Positions 11,016 through 21,935 of a stretch of DNA of 64,000 nucleotides are shown one piece after another. Below the pieces are notes generated by a model that did no database searches, was not told the DNA's origin, and saw only the letters and a list, made by a program, of their open reading frames with translations. The translations under genes and the position numbers were made by a program. Every line of letters starts with the position of its first letter. Within the stretch, counting starts at the first letter, position 1. Origin of the DNA: Cryptomeria japonica (lineage: Eukaryota > Streptophyta > Pinopsida > Cupressales > Cupressaceae); the NCBI RefSeq assembly GCF_030272615.1, contig NC_081414.1:821559896-821623895 (forward strand), written 5' to 3'.

Positions 11016-11501
11016 AAGAAATATGCAGATGCAAAGAGGGTTGATTGTAGCTACTCAGTTGGGGACAGAGTCTTCTTGAGAGTGCGACCGCATAAGAGTC
11101 CAATCCGTTATGGAAAGGGTTCTAAGCTCGCACCTCGATTTGTAGGACCATTTGAGATCCTTGAGAGGATAGGGCCAGTTGCCTACCGTCTAGCATTGCC
11201 ACCTAGCCTGTCATGCATCCATGATGTGTTTCATGTTTCAGTTTTGAGGAATTATATCTATGATGAGTCTCATATTCTAGATTGGGATGCCTTGCAGGTG
11301 GAGTCGAACGGGCAGCTAGCTTTGGAGCCCATTCGCATTTTGGCACGCCGGACGCTGAGCCTTCGAGGGCGAGAGCTGGACCAGGTTAGGGTCCAGTGGG
11401 ATTGCTATGATGAGGTCACAGCCTCATGGGAGGATGCAGCACTTATGAGATCACAGTACCCCCACCTTTTTGATGAACTCCAGGAGGAAGTTCATGCCTA
11501 G
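11016..11501 (+). pseudogene. pol: A2 integrase C-terminus with chromodomain
   Basis: Continues the A2 frame after the TAG: the GPF/Y-type module (APRFVGPFEILERIG, VFHVSVLR) followed by a chromodomain-like end (EPIRILARRTLSLRG, VRVQWDCYDEVTASWED). Chromodomains of chromoviruses steer integration towards marked chromatin. The stop at 11499-11501 lies directly before the polypurine tract. Confidence 0.85.
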
Positions 11502-11511
11502 AGGGGGAGGG
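11500..11511 (+). promoter_or_regulatory. Polypurine tract of A2
   Basis: AGAGGGGGAGGG directly before the TGTGAGGCCC LTR start. It primes plus-strand DNA synthesis. Confidence 0.85.
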
Positions 11512-14282
11512 TGTGAGGCCCTACCCCGATTCAGTTTGACATTTTCAGTTATTTGCATATTGAGACTATTATGGATGCTTTATTTTATGTTTATGGACTT
11601 AGAACTTATATGATTCCATGATTTGGATCACACTGACATATGTTGATGCTTTATTTCATGCATGATGATTATGAAACTTTAGATATGTTACTAGAATAGA
11701 ATTACATTATGATGGTGAATGTCATTATTGGAAATTTGCAGGACTTCATATTGATGATAGAAAGATGATGCTTATTTATGAATGGTTCAATTTTGGAAAA
11801 TTATGTTGATTGCTTATGTGAAATTGAATTTGAACGAATGAGATATTGAATTATTGTTGTCAAATGTATGAGTATTTGATGTGTAATGAAATCCATGTAT
11901 TTGATTTTGTATAATTGTGATTATTTGGAGTACTAATGTGTTAATTGAGATGCGCAGGAAAATTATCCATGTGACCATGGAATTTAATGGAGAACCAAGC
12001 CTAGACCGATGTGCGTTTGTTAAGCTGGGAGTTGTCTATTTGGAGAGACAACACCCCATTGTAATGTATTTTATTTGTGAAGTGTATAATGCTTGAGTGT
12101 TAAAAAAATTAATTTATATGTATATGTGTAATCCTACAAGAGACAAATTCCATGTGTGATTTTTATATTGTATTTTTATTGTGTCACTTGACACATGTGT
12201 TGATTAAGTGTCATTGATTTTGACTTGTCTCTTGGAGAGAGTTTTGTTTCTACCAAAGCCATTCAAAAACATGAGTGTGGTCCCAAATTTTGCCTTGGGT
12301 AGGGAGTCTTGGGAGTGGTCAACTCAAGTTTGACCCGTAGGTAAACTTCAGTTGGGTTTCCAAAGGGTTTAATGGACTCCTAAGGTCAGTTTTAGGGCTT
12401 TTCCAAAGGTCCAAAGGGTGTACCTATGGGTTAGGGGTATTTTGCAACATGTGGCTTCTCCCATGTGACTATTTAGTCACTTCAAAAAGTGGTGTTTCCA
12501 AGATGAACGAAAATTCAACTTAGAAAGTTCCTCCTAGGATAGAGAACCTTCCCTTTAGAAGTCAAACTCTCTTCCCCATCTTCTTCCACCTTTTCCCTTT
12601 CCAATTTTGGTAATGTGTAAGAGTTTGGGAAGGGCAACCAATGGGAACTCACACCTCACCCAAGGGGTTGGGAAGTGTGTGAGAGGCCTTCTTAGGCAAG
12701 AATTTGGAAACTTAGTGAGTAATCACCCACTCTCCATTCTTGGAGATTATGCTCTTTTGAAAAAGTTAGTAGGAGATTTAGCACTTTTGGTGGAATTTGG
12801 AGACAGTTAGTGTGGAATTGGGCAGCTCATCCCCAACTAATTTTAGCAAACCTATTGGCAGAATAAGGTTGGTTACTTCTTACTTCCTCTTATTATGTTG
12901 TATGTGTTAGTTTATGTTGTTTGTAAAAGAAAAGAGTTGCTTGTAATGAGAGTGTTTTATGAAGTATTTTGTTGAAGTTAAGAAAGTGTAGTTTTCTTTT
13001 CTATGTATTTTGTTTTGTGTTCTTGTTGTTTTGGGAGTGTCCAAGATCTCCTACTCTTGGGAGGGTAGGAAGATCTTGGGGTGGAAGGAGTATGACAGCC
13101 ATGGGTGAGAGGCTCTCCTTATGGAGAGTGTTCTCAAGGGTGTCCTTGGTGACCCTTGATGCATAGCCTTGTGTATGCATTTGGGGGTCATAAGGGGAGC
13201 AAATATGGCCTTGAGCCTTTTGGGGGGCATAAGGATTGTGGAAGTATTTTGCTGCATTTGTATTGCCATGAGGTGGCTTGTGTAGTTTTTTTTGGCATGC
13301 ATTCTCCCCATTGGTACTTGGTCCACTTCCACCCATGGAAGAGTCACCATGAAAGTGGTGAATGTGTAGCTTGGGAAGGGAAAGTTGAATGTAAGTGTCT
13401 TCCTATGTTTGTTGTGGAGTTGCTTGTTTGTAACCCGTCTAGTGCTTGGTTCTCCAAGCTCGGGGGTGGCTTCTAGTAAGCCTAGGCTGGGAGGTGAGCT
13501 TCCCATGGTCAAAAAATGTGTTTTATTGCAGGTTGCATGGGAATGGGAAAAGATGGATTAAAGAGCTATGTGGCTGTTTTATGTTGCAGAAAGAGTTACT
13601 AGGACAATGTATTCACTATTGGGGGTTTGTAAAGGGAAGAAAAAGTGAGCTAGATTGTGTGTATTTACAAGGAAAGAATAATTTTTGTAACCAATATTAG
13701 CTTGTAAAAGAAAGAGAAAGTCATTGTGTGGATTATTTTCAAAAAAAAGGGAATGAAGCAATGTACTTCTATTATCATGAAAAGGAAAATGTAGTTTTAA
13801 ATTTCAAAACCCCTTTGTAACCATGCTCATTTGTATTTATATCTGTTAATGGAATACATAGTATTTTTCCCTACTTTGGTAGTATTGCAAAAAAAAAAAG
13901 AGAAAGAAATGTGTTAGTTGCATTTAAATCTTCATGTTTTTCATTTAAAAAAAAAATAATATATATAGATGTACCTTTGTGAAACCTGAAAATAATATTA
14001 GTTGTAAATCCATATTCCTTTTAGTTGAACATGCTGCTGTAAATTTATTTAAAAACAGTCTTTTATTTTTCTGTTTATTGCAGCAAAAGAAATTTAATAA
14101 GGAGTCTATTTCTTGTAATTAGTCTTAGTTATTTGGCTTTCAAAATAGGATATATTCTCCTTATTTTAATTTCTGCAAATCTCATTTGGAAAAAAAAAAA
14201 ATATCCTTGTACTTAGAGATACACCAAACAATAATATTATTCTTAAAAGGAAAGCCTATATGGATCTTAGTTTTAAAGAGTG

Positions 14283-14287
<5 letters not shown>

Positions 14288-14317
<30 letters not shown>
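14288..14317. repeat. (TA)n microsatellite
   Basis: About 15 TA units without interruption, inside the A2 LTR. Confidence 0.9.
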
Positions 14318-14320
<3 letters not shown>

Positions 14321-14715
14321 TATTTATTTTCATTTATTCTCCTTGCATGCTATTCTGTTATTCTGTTAGGTAACAGATAAAGAAACAAAAAAAAAATGTG
14401 CCTTACTAAATCTATTTCACATTTTATATATATATATAAAAAGAAATAAAACTGAATCATGTCTGATAAGAAAATTTATTGCATATAAATCTGTTACAGA
14501 AAGAAGATTCAATGATATACACATAAAAACATATATATATATATATATGTTGGAGTATTAACCCTGTGAATCACCTTATTTACATGTTACCATGCCCCGA
14601 ATGATTGAAAGTAAAACCAACGTTTGAAGAAACAAACACAAAAAAAAAAACGTTTAACAAAAAAAAAAGAGGTTGTGCATGTTAAGCGGGGGCCGCAGCA
14701 CCCAGGCGGCGGCGG

Positions 14716-14819
14716 CCGCAGCCTGCGGCACCCGCAGACTGCGGGCGGCGATGCCCGCAGCCTGCGGGGGCCGCAGACTACGGGCGGCGCCGTCCGCAGC
14801 TGGCGGTGCCCGCGCTGCG
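14716..14819. repeat. GC-rich 39-bp tandem repeat
   Basis: Units begin CCGCAGC at 14716, 14755 and 14794, an exact 39-bp period with a partial third copy. Each unit has CCGCAG/CTGCGG self-complementary pieces that could fold. The block is far more GC-rich than the A/T-rich LTR around it. Overlapping Ala/Arg/Gly-rich ORFs on both strands are composition artefacts. Confidence 0.85.
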
Positions 14820-15108
14820 ACATCTCCCCCCACCACACCGCTCCGCTCCCCACTTCCACGCCGTGTTTGCTAATAAATAACGATGCCGTGGTTTCAAACA
14901 AAAACACCGCGGTGCTAGCGAACTCCCTCCCCGCTCGGCCATTACACGAACGCACAAAAAATAAAATAAAAGGGTTGGGCTTCGTTCGGCACTGCGCCCC
15001 CCTCCCGTGGCCGCCGTCTCTCCTGCACACACAAGCACGCAAAAAATATATGGGGTTTCACTCACACATAGCACAAAAAAAAAAAAGGGATTTGTAATAA
15101 CGTGTTCA

Positions 15109-15133
15109 CCCTAACCCTAGTTTCGGGTTAGGG
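15109..15133. repeat. Inverted telomere-like motif
   Basis: CCCTAACCC and GGGTTAGGG form a perfect 9-bp inverted repeat with a 7-base loop. The units match the plant telomere repeat but there is no array. Confidence 0.8.
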
Positions 15134-15244
15134 CAACACTCTCACAATTTGAATAAACATGTGAGGTTTTGGATTATAATCAAAAAAAAAAAAAACTCAC
15201 ATATGAGAGGTTTATAACTAAATATATAAATGATTATATAAAAC

Positions 15245-15253
15245 ATATATATA

Positions 15254-15331
<78 letters not shown>
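15245..15331. repeat. (TA)n microsatellite, interrupted
   Basis: About 85 bases of alternating TA with a few GT and CT interruptions, inside the A2 LTR. Confidence 0.9.
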
Positions 15332-15333
<2 letters not shown>

Positions 15334-16003
15334 TAGTCTTAAAATGATATTTAATAGGAATTAAATTAGTTAGTTAGTAAACTAAGTCTTGCAATATTTG
15401 ACAAATGTAGGAGAGGGTTTAATTTCTTGAGGGGTTTATCTTCTTTATTAAATTGGATTCATATATTTGATTTTAGAATTAAGTAATGTTATTTTTCTTT
15501 TTAAATTATTAATGAATGTAGAAGAAATTTTATAAGAGGGATTTTAATAATTAGGTAGATTAGATTTAAAAATAAAGGGGTGTAAACACTAAGTTTCCTG
15601 GTAGGGCCAAGAGGGCCAATTTAGCCTAAGGGTATAAAGTATTTTAAATCCCAGGGGAATTTATTTTAATAAGGCGTTTAAATAACGAGGGTATTTAAAC
15701 TAGGAATCCTAGTGGATTAAGAAAAATAAGATAAATTTTAAAACGTTTATATTCGAGATTTATCGCCATATTTGAGATTGTAATTATTTATTAATGAAGC
15801 TTAGTGAATTTCCTTTTTGGGAGAAATTTTAGCTCTTAGATAACTCAATTATCTTCATTACTAAATTAAATTTAATTACCTGATCGACACAAATGTAGTA
15901 AGACCAAACTAAGTTGCATCATTTTAATTAAGTAAGTCGTTAATTAGTTAAGTATTTTTTTAAAATAAATTATTCCGTTCGTGCCCAAAAGTTGGGCATG
16001 ACA

Positions 16004-16196
16004 GAAAGTCATCAAGAAGACCAGAAACAAAGAGTACAAACAATACCTTGTGAAATGGGTAGGAAAACCTGTTGAAGAGGCTGTATGGATGGATGAGGCA
16101 GAGATTCTGAAGCATGGTACTTCATTGGACCAACTTATCTCATGTGGAAATGAGATCAGCCCACCCCGGTGGTATGGTGCAGGGGCACAAGACTAA
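16004..16196 (+). pseudogene. pol: Chromodomain tail of element A pol
   Basis: Directly after the A2 LTR end the sequence reads KEYKQYLVKWVGKPVEEAVW, then a tail ending GAGAQD and a TAA at 16194. This is a chromodomain (the KWVG and W core). It belongs to A, since it runs into A's right LTR; the last ~20 bases of coding lie inside that LTR. The frame has no start here because A2 interrupts it. Confidence 0.8.
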
Positions 16197-17782
16197 AATT
16201 AATCATTTCTTCTTCAATGAATTTCATGTTTTGTTTCAAGGTGTTGTAAGGGACCTTAGAATCCCATTTTCATGTTTATTTTGGATAATAAAGTCCTCAT
16301 AGTCCATTTTTGTAAGGCCTAGTGGCCTAGGGTGCTTTATAAACTCTATGGTCAACTATGGTCAAAAGGACTTAGGATGTGTGGATTTAGTGATTCAAGT
16401 GTATTTTTGTCAAATTAGGTCCAAAATAATATGTTTAGGCTCCTAGGTCTATGTTTGAAGATAGTTTGTTGGTAAAATACAAAATTGTCAAAAAATTGAC
16501 AAATGTTGTCAATATTGGTGAACAACTTTTTGAAAAGTTGTTAAAATCAGTTCCTAACATTCACAACCACCTGATTTCAGTTGGAACATGTTGGGATGGC
16601 TATATTATGCCTCAAAAAACCAATTTGGAGGTTGGTTGAAGAATAATGTGAAAGTTGATAATTTGAAGCAATAAAAATTCTGTATTTTCCTGCAAATTTG
16701 CTGCTATATTGGTTGGTACGGGCTTGTACGATCTGAAAACTGAAAAATTATTCCATGATGAGTTAGAGGGGTGAAATACCTTTCATTTGAGTCCAACTAG
16801 AGCATTTTAAGTGGAGAAATAAGCGAGATATTGAAGTTTTAGTGAAGACAGCCCGTGAAAGGGCATAAACCTAGGGTTTCACATTTCTTTTCCCTTTTCT
16901 TCCATTTTAACCATGAAAAAAATCTAAAACTCGGTTGGATGGAAGATTTGGGACTGCATTTTAAGATTTTCTTTGTTTCAAACCTGGAGGAAGTGTTTGG
17001 AAAGAGCAGAAATTAAAAGAATCCAGACATCTCTATGTGGCTGGCAATGCAAAAGTAGTAAAAAGACACAAAAAAACCCCATAACTATTGGTGAATTGTA
17101 AACCAGTGTATAAAACCTTGGAATTGGTATTATTTTGGATTCCCATAAATGCTCAAAGTCATACTTTTCTGATATGGTGTGTAAAAATGGTACTTCCTTC
17201 ATTAAGTGCTTGAATTAGTCCTTGTTGTCATCATTGAGGGTTTGGTAGAAATGTGGTTTTTTGAAGCCTTCAAGCCCTTTCCTTTTGGAAAAAGTGCTGC
17301 CCAAGGGAGTGTATTTGATGTGTGTAATAAAATATAGGTGTCCTTTGGAGATTTTGTGTTGTAAGCCAAAAAGTTGTTTTTGGAGACTAGTGGGCCTAGA
17401 GAGCCAAATTGGGCTTGGATACCTTGGGGACTTGGAGGAGAAAACCAGAGGGTGGATTTGGATATTTTATGATCCATTAGACCTATCAAACCTGTACAAG
17501 GCTTTGGGAAACATATAAACCTTACTTGGAGGGGAGTGAGCCATTTGAGCACTTTTTGAGCATTTTGCCTGTGGGGTTGTTAATCCATTAATGGTGACTT
17601 TTGTGAAATGTCTCAATGGGGGGTTATGGGGAAGGAAAAATATGTGTTGAGATGTTATATTTGTTCTTGTAAGGTGTGAGGTCTGGTTGGGAGAACCTCT
17701 TTTCCCAAAGGGGTAGTGTTGCCTATTGAGCAAGTGAGCAATTTGGGTTTTTCCAAGTTGTGTAGACCATACCTCTACATCA
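16175..17782 (+). repeat. Element A 3' LTR
   Basis: Starts TGGTGCAGGGGC and ends ACATCA, followed by CATCC. Same length as the 5' LTR. No clean purine tract precedes it: the bases before it (CCCGGTGGTA) are mixed, so plus-strand priming may use an atypical site. Confidence 0.95.
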
Positions 17783-17787
17783 CATCC
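17783..17787. repeat. Target site duplication of element A, right (CATCC)
   Basis: Exact copy of 3903-3907. Confidence 0.9.
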
Positions 17788-19405
17788 CTAATTGACCCAA
17801 TATACTCGGTCACTCTCTGCTCTGCTTGCTGTGCCTGGGCTATTGCTGTATCTCGAGATGCTATCAGTCTGGCTATCTCTGCTCTAAACTGATCCTGCTC
17901 TGTCCTCAAGATAGCATTTTGTCTCTCTAATGTCACAATGTGATCATGTTGACTCGCTATGGTGGCCCTACATATCTCCATGTCCTCTCTGCTAGCTCTC
18001 TTTGGCTCTGTGGGTATATCCTGCAATGACTCCTGATCGGCTGGATCTGGCTCATCCTCCTCATCCTCATCTCTGTCCTCATCATGCCCTCCATCTTTTT
18101 CATCCTCCTCATCCTCATCACCTCCATCCTCATCATCCTCGTCATCCTCATCACCTCAGTCCTCATCATCCTCCTCATCCTCATCATCTGCCTCCTCCTC
18201 TCCAGCGAGTGGGAAGTCCTCCTATCTCCTAGGTACTGGAATATCAGGATCTGTCAATGGCACTGGCCGTCATCGTGCAAACCATTGCTCATACTCCTCT
18301 GTCATCTCAGCATCCACAACATCTAATCTCCAATCCCATTGTCTCTGCTATAGCTGTGTGAAGTCGACATATGCTATGTGTGGCTGAATCATCCTCCCCC
18401 ACTGACTTGTCTCTCTATGAGATCGGGCAAAGTGTGCAGTCCCTATCGGTACACCCTACCTCTCTCCAAATTGTCATCTGACTCTCTCTGATAGGTACAT
18501 CTTAATCACTCTTTGGTGGTTCATTGGTCGCCCAATTAGGCATCTCTCTTATCTGCAATACGGTAGCTCATCACTATCATCTGACCATCCAGGGCAATCA
18601 AGATATGGCCTCCATGTGAAATCTCTCAATCTATCTAGCTCATGTCGCCAATACAATATGTATCTGAATGGACCCTTTCTCAGTGTACCCCCATAACAGT
18701 ACACATATGGTCGACGTGGTACTACCTGTCTCTCTGCAATCGGTCGACATATGGCTATGTGCTCAAATGCCCATACATGTAACAGTGTGACCCCACAGCT
18801 CAAAGTCTGAACCCTCTGATATGCTATCTGATGCAACTAAAAATATAGCATGGCCAACACACATGGTCCCCATGCATATAGTGTCCCCTCTGTTGCCATC
18901 TGCTCTAGCACTCTTCCCCATCCCATAGGGAATCCATGTCCTCGTCTGTCCCCTGCTAATAGGCATGCTATAACCACTGCTATCACCACATATTGTTGAT
19001 TGTACTCTGCTGCCATGGTCTCCCAGCCAATCTCCCTCTCTATGATATCAAGTTCATCTGCATCGCACTCAAATAATCTACACAAAGTGTCTCTCCCTAT
19101 CACTAGGTTGTATACCACCATCTCCCCATGAATAGGAATGCAGAGTATATGCCACACATCCTCTAGTGTCACCGTTGCCTCTCTAGTCGGCAGATGGAAT
19201 GAGGAAGTCTTTGAATGTCATCGCATCGCTTTGCTAATGTGGTAAGTAGTCCTGTGTTTGCCCTAATCTCGGGCATGAATGTAATATAGTATAATCCAAG
19301 TCCTGCTAATGTATCTTTGTCTGTGCTCTTGACTCTATGTCGCAACATGAAGCGGTCGGGTTTGTTCTCCCGTGTAATCAATGGATACTGTCGACTCTGC
19401 ATCAT
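17788..19405 (-). pseudogene. Plant Mobile Domain (PMD) protein, antisense within element C
   Basis: Translation of the minus strand from ATG at 19405 gives an N-terminal segment (GLYYITFMPEIRANTGLLT), then after a short local duplication and frameshift near 19225 the PMD core: FHLPTREATVTLEDVWHILC, IPIHGEMV, AEYNQQYVVIAVVIACLLAG, WGPCVLAMLYF, LLHVWAFEHIAI. Frame breaks include TGA for Trp near 19220 and TAG for Gln at 18837. After the domain come an Asp/Glu-rich linker (about 18060-18200) and a coiled coil (17788-18000). The gene continues past element A to 3631. PMD proteins include the Arabidopsis MAIN/MAIL1 group and many transposon-carried copies; the molecular activity is not established. 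Its position, antisense between pol and 3' LTR, matches the extra antisense ORF known from some TAT elements. Confidence 0.82.
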
Positions 19406-20215
19406 AATTGGGGCACACTTTGTCAGTTTTAGGGTTTTCTCCTAAGGGCTGCATTTCCTTGTTTCATGCACCAATCAGGGTTTTTCTTATCTATTTTGAC
19501 CTATCCTATCCTTATCCCTCTTTTCGGGATCATCTGCGTGTTGTTTTCGGTCAAATTAGTGTTTTCAGTGCACAATTGTGCTTGTGTACCCTGTCCTATG
19601 CCTGTGCAGCATCAAGCTGTGCTTGTGTACCCTACACAGGCATAGAACATCCTTACATAGGCACAGAATGTGCCCACATAGGTGCAGATGTCCATTTCTC
19701 CCTTCCCTATGGGCCTCGCAATGTCCCGCAATCACGCAAAATTCATGAAATTGACAATATGGGTTTTTGAGCTACATACCGCTGCTCCCGTGTCGTCTGA
19801 TCGTCTGTAGGTGCATACACATTCCCCAAGGTGATCTACCATTGGAATGTTCGCCATCTCTATGCAAGTGTCTTTTTCCCGAGCAACAATTCCTCCCCTT
19901 TGGCTAGTGCAAATGAGCTCTTTTCCTTCTCCTTGTCTCATTTATAGATCTTTGTTAGTGTTTAGATGGACGTGCATGCTCTCCATCTTATGCTGGTCAC
20001 AGTTTTTTTGCACCTTCTATTGCTTGTAATTTGTGTATCCGACCTTCAATTCTTGATCTGTTCGAACCTATCATTTTCTATTATTCTTATTGACTAATTG
20101 GCCTCTTTTCTGGATGTTTCCGGCCAATTCCTCGAGGGGGCATGCATATGTCATTGTTATTGTCTGGGGCATTTTCATTATTGTTCTTTGAAACAACGCT
20201 TAAAATCGCATTGTC
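19406..20215. other. Non-coding, upstream of the antisense PMD gene
   Basis: No coding signal. It would hold the promoter of the antisense gene. A short direct repeat, GTGCTTGTGTACCCT, occurs near 19577 and 19620. Open frames here do not look like protein. Confidence 0.45.
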
Positions 20216-20231
20216 TCAAAGAGGGGCAAAA
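20216..20231 (+). promoter_or_regulatory. Polypurine tract of element C
   Basis: TCAAAGAGGGGCAAAA directly before the TGTAGACG LTR start; the same AGAGGGGCAAAA precedes B's 3' LTR at 37422. Confidence 0.88.
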
Positions 20232-20550
20232 TGTAGACGTCTAAAAATGGTCAACGCTTGCGAAGTCATACTTTAACATTTGCGCATTCCCTTATTTTAG
20301 GGTTCTTGCGTCGCATTAACATTTCTTCTATGTTGCGCATTTGGTCTTTATCATTTGTGAGCATTGAGTCCTCCTTTTGCATTCTTCATTTTTCTCACTT
20401 TTGAATTAGGTCTTGTCGATAACAATCTTCAGTCATGATTTTGGTCGATCTTATCCTGTCGCATCAATGTGTGTGCACATGTATCATTATTTTGGACATC
20501 GTCAATCCTAATTGATGATAGAATTAGGGTTTTGTCCTCTTGTCAGTCTC

Positions 20551-20879
20551 ATCATCTTGCGATCGATTCATCATCGATCCTCGTCTTTGTCAATCTTGTC
20601 ATCTTGCGATCGATTTGTCATCGATCCTCGTCCTTGTCAATCTTGTCGTCTTGCAATCGATTCGTCATCGATCCTCATCTTTTTCAATCTTGTCATCTTG
20701 CGATCGATTTGTCATCGATCCTTGTCCTTGTCAATCTTGTCATCTTGCGATCGATTTGTGATCGATCCTTGTCCTTGTCAATCTCATCATTTTGTGATCG
20801 ATTCGTCATCGATCCTTATCCTTGCCAATTTTGTTATTTTACGATCAATTCGTCATCGATCCTTGTCCTCTTCAATCAT
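20551..20879 (+). repeat. 47-bp minisatellite, seven copies
   Basis: Units start at 20551, 20598, 20645, 20692, 20739, 20786 and 20833. The consensus begins GTCATCTTGCGATCGATT and continues with GTCATCGATCC and CTTGTCAATCTT. Later copies are more diverged. Because 47 is not a multiple of three, the repeat reads open in more than one frame, which explains three overlapping Ser/Ile/Arg-rich ORFs that are not genes. Confidence 0.93.
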
Positions 20880-21494
20880 GCCAATTGGCGCTTATCAAGT
20901 TGATCTCCTTGTCAATCTTGGTCAATTTGTCATTGATTTTTGTCAACCAATTTTAATCATTTATCAACACTGGTCCTTTGTCAGTCAGAATCATGATCAA
21001 ATCGACCCTACATAAATTATGTTTTGTCAAGACCTAATTGTCGTCCTTGCATTTCTAATTCATCTTCTAGGGTTTTATGATTTATTCATTTAATCTTGTT
21101 TGTCATTTTCCCTCTAGGTTAAATAATTTATTTATTTATCCTAAGTCTTCTTGTCACAATTAAATATTTATTTAATTGGCTAATTAATTCCCCCTCTCTT
21201 TGTGAATTAATTAATGAATGAAAAATTATTAATTAATTCACCTAATTTTCTAATTTCATCAATTTCTAATTTCCTAATTTCCAATTCATCATTTCTAAAC
21301 TAATTTTCTAATTTCTCCTAATTTCTAATTTCTATTTCTTTTTTTTGTCATAACATCTTGCATAGCAATTTGTCATAATTTGTCATAACACCTTGCATAG
21401 CAATTTGTCATACACTTGTCATAATTTTGCCATTCTTGATTTGAATTTCCTTTCAAATCTCTTCATGCTAATCTTGTCCTCTCTCCAATTTGTC

Positions 21495-21502
21495 TATAAA
21501 TT
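21495..21502 (+). promoter_or_regulatory. Probable TATA box of element C LTR
   Basis: TATAAATT in TGTCTATAAATTGAATG, placed like the TATAAATA of B's LTR. The start site is not determined. Confidence 0.45.
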
Positions 21503-21935
21503 GAATGAGTTCCTTTTGTCATTCAATTAATCACATTTTCGAATCGAATCAATCAACCATGCTTCTAGTATCCTCGTGCTATCAAAATCAATCTTGCTTC
21601 ATGCTTTTGCACTTGTAGGTGAGATCCACACAAATCCACTATTTGGAGGAGAAAGAAGGACAATGGAGGAACAATGAAGGAGATACATGCTTTGGTTTGT
21701 GTTTCATTTTAGTATTTCATCTTCATGCCTTTATTGAATGTTTTTAGGATTTCTTATCATTGCAATCTAGATTTTGTGGTTGAGCTAGTTTAATATTGCT
21801 TTGATGCATTCCATTTTCCTATCTATAGTTTGACAAAACTTCTTTCAAAGTCATAACTCAAAAATCTATATACTTATAAAATTTGATTAGACAGACAGTA
21901 CATACATTTGTCAATAAAATAGTATATTTAGATAT

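Larger units (their letters stand above)
8483..16003 (+). mobile_element. Element A2: 5'-truncated second chromovirus inside A
   Basis: This segment carries the end of a protease, then RT, RNase H, integrase, chromodomain, polypurine tract and one LTR of a chromovirus different from A; motifs such as [15 protein letters not shown] and [11 protein letters not shown] resemble the Tekay/Del group. It has no 5' LTR, primer site or gag. The right border (LTR end ATGACA at 16003) looks like an insertion boundary in A's chromodomain; the left border is a bare join. Insertion followed by a deletion across the left side would explain both, as would template switching. Confidence 0.8.
11512..16003 (+). 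repeat. A2 3' LTR, about 4.5 kb
   Basis: Begins TGTGAGGCCC after the polypurine tract and ends GGGCATGACA, where A coding sequence resumes. The last bases form a small hairpin (TGCCCAA at 15982, TTGGGCA at 15992). No second copy is in the window, so the boundaries rest on TG/CA ends and flanking coding sequence. At about 4.5 kb it is unusually long and may hold an unrecognised nested insertion. ORFs such as 12969-13512 have no coding-like composition. It contains AT microsatellites and a GC-rich array, listed separately. Confidence 0.65.
3908..17782 (+). mobile_element. Element A: chromovirus LTR retrotransposon, chimeric with A2
   Basis: Two 1608-bp LTRs (3908-5515, 16175-17782) of identical length, a 5-bp target duplication, a Met-tRNA primer site at 5518 and a gag-pol frame define the element. 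By eye the LTRs differ by about 20 substitutions and no indels (about 1.2%), so it is fairly young. Its interior is not one element: gag, protease, RT and part of RNase H belong to A, 8483-16003 to a second chromovirus (A2), and 16004-16196 back to A (chromodomain). A's own integrase is missing. It is inserted in the antisense PMD gene of C. Confidence 0.93.
17788..21790 (+). mobile_element. TAT-like retrotransposon C, right part
   Basis: Continues C after element A: most of the antisense PMD gene, an 800-bp non-coding stretch, a polypurine tract (20216-20231) and a 3' LTR from 20232. The LTR start TGTAGACGTCTAAAAATGG resembles the TGTATACACCTAAAAATGG start of B, so C is a relative of B and D. 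Its right end is not sharply defined where element E begins. Confidence 0.65.
20232..21790 (+). repeat. Element C 3' LTR (right end uncertain)
   Basis: Starts TGTAGACGTC. It holds a 47-bp minisatellite, then an AT-rich ATTAATTAA segment like that of B's LTR, and a TATA box near 21495. No second copy is in the window. The 3' end is not seen as a clean CA boundary; sequence of element E starts around 21800. Confidence 0.65.

Noticed and set aside
12607-13761. Several ORFs of 60-150 codons inside the A2 LTR
   Set aside because: No domain, overlapping on both strands, located in a non-coding LTR.
14587-15097. ORFs on both strands, up to 157 codons, Ala/Arg/Pro-rich
   Set aside because: They overlap on all frames over a GC-rich tandem repeat; this is a composition artefact.
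20469-21015. Overlapping Ser/Ile/Cys-rich ORFs of up to 167 codons
   Set aside because: They translate the 47-bp minisatellite in different frames; the periodicity explains the open frames.
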